Shown piece after piece: positions 26,477 through 32,089 of a stretch of DNA of 64,000 bases. Source of the DNA: Fibrobacter sp. UWB10 (GTDB lineage: Bacteria; Fibrobacterota; Fibrobacteria; Fibrobacterales; Fibrobacteraceae); NCBI RefSeq assembly GCF_900182935.1, contig NZ_FXUE01000001.1, positions 620,001 through 684,000 on the forward strand. Direction: 5' to 3'. The translations under genes were made by a program, and so were the position numbers. The notes beneath the pieces are model-generated. The model saw only the letters and a list, made by a program, of their open reading frames with translations. It searched no databases and was not told where the DNA came from. Position 1 is the stretch's first letter, and each line of letters begins with the position of its first letter.

Positions 26477-27310
26477 CTAACCCTTTTTTGAACCATTAAT
26501 GTTTGTCATCGGGAAGAACTGCATGTTCAGACGGTAAACTTCATCTGTCGCAGAATCTTCAGTGGCAATCGCGATAATTTCTTTGCGGAACTCGGCAATC
26601 CGCTTCACGATTTTTTCGTAGGCCGTGCGAGTAATGCCAAGCGTAAGGCCCGAAAAATGGCGTTCGTTTTGCGGCACGCCCTCAATTGCTTCAAGCGCAA
26701 GTTCACCCATCTGGCGATGAAGTCCACGGATCGCGAGCGGCGTAAATTCCATGGGACCGGTCGTCACGACCTTATCGGTCTGCGTATAATTTCCATCTTC
26801 GTTTTTCTGAAGCAAGTTCGCCTTGATCAAGAAATTCAATGACTCGGTCACTTCGGCTGCAGAAACCTTAGGGCGACACGCCTTTGCAAGCGAAAGCGGC
26901 TTTGCCCCTGGCATGGCAGGGGCCAGTTCACGGAGCACCGGCTTTTTCCAGTCTTCAAAGAAGCGGAACGATTCCGCATCTACTACCTTCGCCTTGTGAG
27001 CCTCGCCGATAGAAACCATCTTGCTGAATGCGGCTCGTTTTTCAGCATCGGTCTTTGCATGGTCGAACTTGACCATTTCGACAAAGAACTCGCGTTCGTA
27101 ATCAGCAAGGTGCATCAGACGCGCCATGCGGTCTGCTGCGGCCTCGCTCAAATTAAAGCGGCCCTCGCTTACATATTTAAGGTAAACCGGCGAAGAAAAG
27201 CCCGCCGAAGCAGCAAACTCCTGCCAGGTGAATGCGGATTTCGCCTTTCTGTCGGCGTAATAGTCCGCGATATACTGACGGTAGTTCGTGTATTCAAGTA
27301 TATCTTTCAT
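26477..27310 (-). CDS. TIGR02147 (DUF4423) family protein, module 3
   Basis: 277 aa. MKDILEYTNYRQYIADYYADRK start after GGAGGATAA, HTH-like AFTWQEFAASAGFSSPVYLKYVSEGRFNL, then the family's conserved PAMPGAKPLSLA and NERHFSGLTLGIT. One residue longer near the C-terminus (MTNINGSKKG). First module in transcription order on the minus strand, though each module appears to have its own promoter and terminator. Confidence 0.88.
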   Translation of the reverse strand: MKDILEYTNYRQYIADYYADRKAKSAFTWQEFAASAGFSSPVYLKYVSEGRFNLSEAAADRMARLMHLADYEREFFVEMVKFDHAKTDAEKRAAFSKMVSIGEAHKAKVVDAESFRFFEDWKKPVLRELAPAMPGAKPLSLAKACRPKVSAAEVTESLNFLIKANLLQKNEDGNYTQTDKVVTTGPMEFTPLAIRGLHRQMGELALEAIEGVPQNERHFSGLTLGITRTAYEKIVKRIAEFRKEIIAIATEDSATDEVYRLNMQFFPMTNINGSKKG

Positions 27311-27318
27311 TTATCCTC

Positions 27319-27348
27319 CTCTTTGTCCCCGAAACACGGGTTCAAACT
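27319..27348 (-). promoter_or_regulatory. 5' leader hairpin of module 3
   Basis: Minus strand: TTTG-AA-CCCG-TGTTT-CGGG-GA-CAAA, that is TTTG pairs with CAAA and CCCG with CGGG around a two-by-two internal loop. The sequence differs from modules 1 and 2, but the position next to the AGGAGG site and the two-stem shape are kept. Confidence 0.5.
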
Positions 27349-27360
27349 GACCACGTTTTA

Positions 27361-27389
27361 AATATAAGTAATAAATTTTCAAAAATCAA
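27361..27389 (-). promoter_or_regulatory. Promoter of module 3
   Basis: TTGATT (27389-27384), 17-bp spacer, TATATT (27366-27361). One mismatch to the other two modules in the -35 box. Confidence 0.75.
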
Positions 27390-27499
27390 TAGTTTTACAA
27401 TATTTTTTATTTATTTTTATAAAAATTTTAAAGATTTATCAGAATAATTGAAAAATTAGTAGTTTTCACAATATAAAATTAATCTAAAAGTCAATTTAC

Positions 27500-27622
27500 C
27501 ACACGGATTGGATTTTACTAACGTAAAATCTAATAGGTCTCATTTCAACAATTGTGCAAGAAAAAAATTCTCTAATATTTATTATAAAAAGGGAAAAACG
27601 TTAGTTTTTCCGAATCCGTGTG
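27500..27622. repeat. Inverted pair of hairpins with complementary loops (novel element)
   Basis: Outer arms CACACGGATT (27500-27509) and AATCCGTGTG (27613-27622) are perfect inverted repeats. Inside each arm is a perfect 8-bp hairpin: GATTTTAC-TAAC-GTAAAATC (27511-27530) and GGAAAAAC-GTTA-GTTTTTCC (27592-27611). The loops TAAC and GTTA are complementary. Reverse-complementing the right half gives the same unit as the left half, with the stem bases changed but the pairing kept. The 61-bp centre is AT-rich and noncoding. It could be a BIME/REP-like or other single-strand mobile element, or a structured RNA. Confidence 0.8.
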
Positions 27623-27655
27623 ACCCCATTAAGCACTTGCAAATAGAATTCTATA

Positions 27656-27663
27656 TAAATTTG
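27656..27663 (+). promoter_or_regulatory. TAAATTTG box directly before GSCFA gene
   Basis: TAAATTTG ends 4 bp before the ATG at 27668 and no Shine-Dalgarno is present. This implies a leaderless or nearly leaderless transcript. Confidence 0.55.
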
Positions 27664-27667
27664 GCGT

Positions 27668-28645
27668 ATGAACTTTTTCACGAAAATTGACATCCCCGCC
27701 GCAGACTTTAAAATCGACTACACGAGTCGTTTAGCATTTTTCGGATCGTGCTTTGCGGACAATATTTCGGCGCAGTTCGCATCGCGCAAGTTCAACGTGC
27801 TTGCAAACCCCTTCGGCACCGTCTACAACCCGGTTTCGCTGGCGAGCCAGATCAAGGCGATCGCCGACGGGAAAGTTTTCGGAGAAGAAGATGTTTTTCA
27901 GGACACGCGATGCGACGGGCTTTGGCACTGTTGGGACGCACATAGTTCGCTTTCGGGCACGACAAAAGAAGAATGTATCGGCAAGCTGAATGCCGCGGCA
28001 ACACAAGCCCGCGATTTTTTGCAGAAGGCAAGCGTCATCTTTATCACGCTCGGATCCGCGTTTGTCTACTATTTAAAAAACAGCGGCAAACCCGTAGCGA
28101 ATTGTCACCGGCAAGACCCGAATCTGTTCACGCGCCGAATGATTTCGATCGACGAAGCAACCGAAGCCATCCACGGAATCGCCACAAGCATTCGTCAACT
28201 GAATCAAAATGTACACATCGTCTTTACCGTGTCGCCGATCAGGCACCTAGGCGATGGCGCCCATGGGAACAATCTTTCCAAGGCGACGGTACTGCTCGCC
28301 ATCAACAAAGAGATTGCCACGTCGCCGTTGGCACCTCGCAATAACACCGTTGATTACTTCCCGAGTTACGAAATCGTGATGGACGAACTTCGAGACTATC
28401 GCTTTTACGCCGACGATATGGTTCATTTGTCCAAAATCGCCGAAGACTACATCTTTGTGCGCATGGCCGAAACCTACTGCGACAGCACCACTCGCGAAAA
28501 CATGGCGAAAGTGGAAAAGTTCTTGAAAATGGCCAACCACCGTATTCAAGACGAGAGCTCCCCCGCCACGCAGGAACTCAAGAAGAAACTTGCAACGCAA
28601 GCCGCAGAACTCGAAAGACAGATTATGGGATTGAAGTTAGGCTAA
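27668..28645 (+). CDS. GSCFA-domain protein (SGNH-like)
   Basis: 325 aa, cytoplasmic, no signal peptide. Contains the name-giving motif FFGSCFADNIS near residue 25, then VLANPFGTVYNP, a catalytic-looking FITLGSAFVY and FTVSPIRHLGDG typical of the GSCFA family (Pfam GSCFA), whose members resemble GDSL/SGNH esterases but have no established substrate. A C-terminal helix-rich tail (about 275-325) is coiled-coil-prone. Starts 4 bp after a TAAATTTG promoter box. Confidence 0.85.
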   Translation: MNFFTKIDIPAADFKIDYTSRLAFFGSCFADNISAQFASRKFNVLANPFGTVYNPVSLASQIKAIADGKVFGEEDVFQDTRCDGLWHCWDAHSSLSGTTKEECIGKLNAAATQARDFLQKASVIFITLGSAFVYYLKNSGKPVANCHRQDPNLFTRRMISIDEATEAIHGIATSIRQLNQNVHIVFTVSPIRHLGDGAHGNNLSKATVLLAINKEIATSPLAPRNNTVDYFPSYEIVMDELRDYRFYADDMVHLSKIAEDYIFVRMAETYCDSTTRENMAKVEKFLKMANHRIQDESSPATQELKKKLATQAAELERQIMGLKLG

Positions 28646-28710
28646 AAAAAATTTTTGCGTTAGCAAAATCGAATCAGTGTGGACTTTTATTCTTTCTAGC
28701 ACACATCAAA

Positions 28711-28740
28711 GGAGATGCCGGGTCTGTGCCCGGCATGACA
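28711..28740 (+). repeat. Dispersed palindromic repeat, type I
   Basis: GGAGATGCCGGG TCTGTG CCCGGCATGACA; perfect 8-bp arms (28715-28722, 28729-28736). Same GAGATGC...GCATGACA frame as at 17640 with a different GC core, so the arms have co-varied. Confidence 0.7.
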
Positions 28741-28867
28741 GCGGGAGATAAATGCCCAAAGGCGGAGGAAAGTAAGTCGGCGAGCGAACATTAGAGGCCG
28801 AAGGCCGAATCCATGTGAGCGAGTCGAGCTTACATTCTGGAGCCATGGGCATTTTGATTTTGTGGCC

Positions 28868-28950
28868 TTTTGGGGTTTTAGGGGCGGGCCCCTAGGCGAG
28901 GGGGTAGGCAAAGACTACGGGCTTTGCCGAGGGGGAGACTTCCCCCTTTT
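28868..28950 (+). repeat. GC-rich intergenic repeat, type III, copy 1
   Basis: About 83 bp that aligns by eye with the reverse complement of 34863-34944. Shared blocks include GGGG..TTA.GGGG, CCCC, GGGGTAG, CGAGGGG and ACTT.CCCCTT. Short stems such as GGGCGGGCCCC are possible. Noncoding. Confidence 0.55.
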
Positions 28951-29018
28951 AGCCTAAAAAACGGAACTTTTGGTTTCACTTTGTTTACATCTTTTGCAGT
29001 CATTTTTGATTATTTTAT

Positions 29019-29034
29019 ACACGAGTGATCGTGT
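29019..29034. promoter_or_regulatory. Palindromic operator-like site before xylanase gene
   Basis: ACACGA-GTGA-TCGTGT, 6-bp perfect arms, 25 bp before the ATG and overlapping or just after the probable transcription start (TTTTATAC at 29013). Candidate regulator site. Confidence 0.4.
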
Positions 29035-29058
29035 GGGGCGATAAAATAAGGAGAAGTA

Positions 29059-30480
29059 ATGATGAGCAATCATTCCATTGCGGGTTTCGCATTGTGCGCG
29101 ACCCTTCTCGGTGCAGGCCTCACAAGCGCCGTCGCTGCAGATGAAACACTCAGGTCACTGGCAGACAAAAACAACATCTATATCGGCGCCATTCTGAACT
29201 CGCAGTGGTTCGGCGGCGGTCTTCCCGGAAACTACGAACAAATTCACAAGACGCAGTTCAACATCGTCGTTGCTGAAAACGAGATGAAGTTCGACGCCAC
29301 CGAACCGAGCGAAAACCGTTTCAACTACAATAACGGCGACAAGATGGTCAAGTACGCGAAGCAGAACGGCATGCGTGTCCGTGGCCATGCCCTCGCCTGG
29401 CACAGCCAGGTTCCGAACTGGGTGAACAACTACAAGAACGACAAAAAGAAACTTCTCAGCGTGCTCAAGAACCACATCAACAACGTGGTCGGGCACTGGA
29501 AAGGCCAGGTGGATGAATGGGACGTGGTGAACGAGGCCATCAGCAACAACGAACCCCAATGGCGTTCCTATTCCGTGTGGTACCAGGGAATCGGCCCCGA
29601 ATTTATCGACTCCGCCTTCGTGTGGGCGCACGCCGCCGACCCCAACGCGGAGCTCTGCTACAACGACTACAACCTGGAACAGGGCATCAACCCGAAAGCC
29701 AAGGCAGGCTTTTTGCTGGAACAGGTGAAACGCTGGGTCGCAAACGGCATTCCTATCCATTGCGTGGGCTCGCAAACTCACGTGGAAGACACCACCACCG
29801 ACAAGCACTTTATCGGCTCGCCGGACAGCCTGCGTTCCCTTGCCAAGGAACTTGCAAAACTCAACATCAAGCTGAAAATCACCGAACTCGATATCGGATT
29901 CAAGAGCGGCATCAACGTGAGCAAGAGCGATCTTGAACGCCAAGGCCAGACTTTCCGCCAGTACCTGGACATCATCCTTGAAGAACCGAATGCGGACACC
30001 TACCTGATTTGGGGCGTTTCTGATAAATGGAGTTGGCTTGGCGGCCTGAACAGGCAAAAAGGTCTCATTTACGACGACAACTTGCAACCGAAACCGGCAT
30101 TCGACAGCATCTTGGTGAGACTTAAGACGTATGAACCGCCGCAGGATACGGTAAAGCAGGACACTACGAAAACCGACACGACTAAAACGGATACAACCAA
30201 GACAGACACCACCAAGACAGACACGACATCGAACGATTCTACCATCGCAATCAAGACGATTGCAGGCTTGAACTCTCTCTCGATGCACCTCTCTGGCCGC
30301 ACGCTCTCTATTGCAGGCGCCACCGCCGCCAAGGTCGATGTGTTCGACATGCAGGGCCGCCCGGTATTCAGCGCGAAAAACGTGAAGGGTTCTATAGACT
30401 TGAAGATTGCCGAAGGCATGTACGTGGTTCGCGTGCGCGACGGCTCCAAGAGCCTGATGCAAAGAATTGTGCTCAAGTAA
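29059..30480 (+). CDS. GH10 endo-1,4-beta-xylanase with C-terminal sorting-like tail
   Basis: 473 aa, secreted. Signal peptide 1-27 (ending SAVAA), GH10 catalytic barrel about 30-365, Thr/Lys/Asp linker with repeated TTKTD units about 375-400, and a C-terminal beta domain about 405-473 resembling T9SS type A sorting domains (VDVFDMQGRPVFSA..IDLKIAEGMYVVRV..RIVLK). Catalytic residues: acid/base E159 in WDVVNEA and nucleophile E276 in ITELDIG. Hydrolyses xylan backbone. AAGGAG ribosome site; the second Met is an equal start. Duplicated in the next gene. Confidence 0.94.
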   Translation: MMSNHSIAGFALCATLLGAGLTSAVAADETLRSLADKNNIYIGAILNSQWFGGGLPGNYEQIHKTQFNIVVAENEMKFDATEPSENRFNYNNGDKMVKYAKQNGMRVRGHALAWHSQVPNWVNNYKNDKKKLLSVLKNHINNVVGHWKGQVDEWDVVNEAISNNEPQWRSYSVWYQGIGPEFIDSAFVWAHAADPNAELCYNDYNLEQGINPKAKAGFLLEQVKRWVANGIPIHCVGSQTHVEDTTTDKHFIGSPDSLRSLAKELAKLNIKLKITELDIGFKSGINVSKSDLERQGQTFRQYLDIILEEPNADTYLIWGVSDKWSWLGGLNRQKGLIYDDNLQPKPAFDSILVRLKTYEPPQDTVKQDTTKTDTTKTDTTKTDTTKTDTTSNDSTIAIKTIAGLNSLSMHLSGRTLSIAGATAAKVDVFDMQGRPVFSAKNVKGSIDLKIAEGMYVVRVRDGSKSLMQRIVLK

Positions 30481-30497
30481 ACTTGCTAACTTCTCTA

Positions 30498-30537
30498 ATC
30501 GAAAGGACTAGGATTGATTTCCTAGCCCTTTTTATTA
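30498..30537 (+). terminator. Terminator after first xylanase
   Basis: AAAGGACTAGG ATTGATTT CCTAGCCCTTTTT: stem with one mismatch followed by five T. Separates the two xylanase genes, so the second probably has its own promoter. Confidence 0.7.
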
Positions 30538-30574
30538 TCTTTATCGACGGTGTACTGGGATGATAGAGGAATAT

Positions 30575-31990
30575 ATGAAACATACTCTGTCATTTTCGCG
30601 CATTGCATTTAGCGCAGCTCTTATCAGCACAGGAATTATCGGCACCGGATTTTCCAACGCCTTTGCCGACGAAACCATTCGAGACCTCGCCAAGGAACGC
30701 CACCGCTTTATCGGCACCATTCTGAACAGCGAATGGTTTAACGACGATATCGAACCGGAATTCGAAGAAATTCACAAAACCCAGTTCAACGTGGTGGTAG
30801 CCGAAAATGAAATGAAGTTCGACGCCACTGAACCCAACGAGAACGAATTCAACTTCACTAAGGGCGACAAGATGGTTGAATACGCCCTGGCCAACGGCAT
30901 TCGCGTTCGCGGCCATGCTCTCGCTTGGCACAGCCAAGTTGCCGGATGGGTCAGCAGCAATTACGCCGGACAAAAAGATAAACTGCTCGCCGTCCTCAAG
31001 AACCACATTGAGAAAGTGGTCGGCCATTACAAGGGCCAAGTCGCCGAATGGGACGTGGTGAACGAAGCCGTGAACGACGATTACAACGCCGATTGGCGTT
31101 CCACGAACTCCGTATGGTACGAAGGCATCGGCGCAGAATTTCTCGACTCCGCCTTTGTATGGGCGCACGCCGCCGACCCGAATGCAGAGCTCTGCTACAA
31201 CGACTACTCCCTGGAATGGGGCCTTCGCGAAGGCTCCAAAGCTAGCTTTGTCGTAGAACAAGTCAAGCGCTGGAAGGCAAACGGCATTCCTATCACTTGC
31301 GTGGGCACGCAGACGCATATTGAAATTGCGCACGAGACGACCCCGCAGAACGTACGAGCACTCGCGAAGGCACTCGCCGAACTCGACGTCACCTTGAACA
31401 TCACCGAACTTGACATCGGGTTCCCGAAAGGATCCGCAGGCAAACTCACCGACGCAGACTACGCAAAGCAGGGGCATCTGTACCGCCAATTCATGGACGT
31501 GTTCCTCGAAGAACCGAACATGGGCGAATTCGTAATCTGGGGACTCACCGATGCGCACAGCTGGCTCGACGAGCAGCAAGGCAAAACGGAAGGACTCCTC
31601 TACGACAAGAATTACAAACCAAAGCCCGCTTACGACAGCATTATGGTCAGCCTTAAGGCGCACCCGGCATCCGAAGTAAAATCTCCGTATCCGGAATCTT
31701 TATTCAAGGATCGCATGGATTGTCAAACAGGTAACTGCGGCGATTCTACCATCGCCATCAAACCCGCCGCGATAGCAACCCATCTTTCGATGCAAATCGC
31801 AGGCCGCACACTCTCTATTGCAGGCGCCAATGCCGCCAAAGTCGACGTATTCGACGTACAAGGCCGCCCGGTATTCAGCGCAAAGAACGTGAAGGGCTTC
31901 GTGAAATTGCAAGACCTTGCAGAAGGCCTGTACATGATACGCGTCCGTGAAGGTTCAGCAAGCCTCACCAAACGAATCGCCATCCGCTAA
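30575..31990 (+). CDS. GH10 endo-1,4-beta-xylanase (tandem paralogue)
   Basis: 471 aa. Start at MKHTLSFSRIAF (30575), preceded by AGAGGAATAT; an ATG 15 bp upstream is possible. Signal peptide to about residue 31 (SNAFA). GH10 domain with acid/base E164 (WDVVNEA) and nucleophile E278 (ITELDIG). A shorter linker with a CQTGNC loop lacks the TTKTD repeats of its sister. The C-terminal sorting-like domain (VDVFDVQGRPVFSAKNVKG..) is nearly identical to that of the first xylanase. Likely arose by tandem duplication, with the linker since changed. Confidence 0.93.
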   Translation: MKHTLSFSRIAFSAALISTGIIGTGFSNAFADETIRDLAKERHRFIGTILNSEWFNDDIEPEFEEIHKTQFNVVVAENEMKFDATEPNENEFNFTKGDKMVEYALANGIRVRGHALAWHSQVAGWVSSNYAGQKDKLLAVLKNHIEKVVGHYKGQVAEWDVVNEAVNDDYNADWRSTNSVWYEGIGAEFLDSAFVWAHAADPNAELCYNDYSLEWGLREGSKASFVVEQVKRWKANGIPITCVGTQTHIEIAHETTPQNVRALAKALAELDVTLNITELDIGFPKGSAGKLTDADYAKQGHLYRQFMDVFLEEPNMGEFVIWGLTDAHSWLDEQQGKTEGLLYDKNYKPKPAYDSIMVSLKAHPASEVKSPYPESLFKDRMDCQTGNCGDSTIAIKPAAIATHLSMQIAGRTLSIAGANAAKVDVFDVQGRPVFSAKNVKGFVKLQDLAEGLYMIRVREGSASLTKRIAIR

Positions 31991-32009
31991 CAAGGTCTTG
32001 AGCTAAAAG

Positions 32010-32041
32010 AAAAGGCTGCGATTTAAGTCGCAGCCTTTTTA
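32010..32041 (+). terminator. Terminator after second xylanase
   Basis: AAAGGCTGCGA TTTAAG TCGCAGCCTTTTT: perfect 10-11-bp stem and T-run. Confidence 0.9.
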
Positions 32042-32048
32042 AATGTTT

Positions 32049-32083
32049 TAGATCCTTCGAGGCTTTACCTCTCAGGATGACAC
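32049..32083 (+). repeat. Dispersed repeat, type II
   Basis: AGATCCTTCGAGG CTTTA CCTCTCAGGATGACA: nested pairs GAGG/CCTC and ATCCT/AGGAT. The same ends AGATCCTTCG...CTCAGGATGACA occur at 43627 and 49756, and the right end at 53232. Confidence 0.7.
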
Positions 32084-32089
32084 TGGCAA

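Larger units (their letters stand above)
27311..27667. other. AT-rich divergent intergenic region
   Basis: 357 bp between the module 3 regulator (minus) and the GSCFA gene (plus). Contains the module 3 leader and promoter, a very AT-rich stretch, the double-hairpin element (27500-27622), and the GSCFA promoter box. No gene is supported inside. Confidence 0.7.
28646..29058. other. Repeat-rich intergenic region before the xylanases
   Basis: 413 bp without a gene. Holds a type I palindromic repeat (28711-28740), a large imperfect inverted repeat with arms AAATGCCCA (28750-28758) and TGGGCATTT (28846-28854), a GC-rich repeat also present at 34863 (28868-28950), and the xylanase promoter area with a palindrome at 29019. 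Confidence 0.7.

Noticed and set aside
27500-27622. Integron attC site
   Set aside because: The loops contain TAAC/GTTA, but they are in hairpin loops, not at the outer ends, and the RYYYAAC/GTTRRRY boxes do not fit. No integrase is present.
27668-28645. GSCFA gene as part of a mobile element with the adjacent double hairpin
   Set aside because: No transposase or integrase features in the protein, and codon use is similar to that of neighbours.
30160-30235. CRISPR-like short repeats
   Set aside because: These are imperfect 15-bp coding repeats of the TTKTD linker. The repeats at 38350-38580 likewise encode the PTDP linker. No CRISPR array exists in the window.
29155-30462. 435-aa open frame on the minus strand of the first xylanase
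   Set aside because: Antisense shadow of a well-supported GH10 gene caused by GC-biased codons; no protein family features. The same applies to long antisense frames over alaS, pflB, glnN and the CE4 gene.
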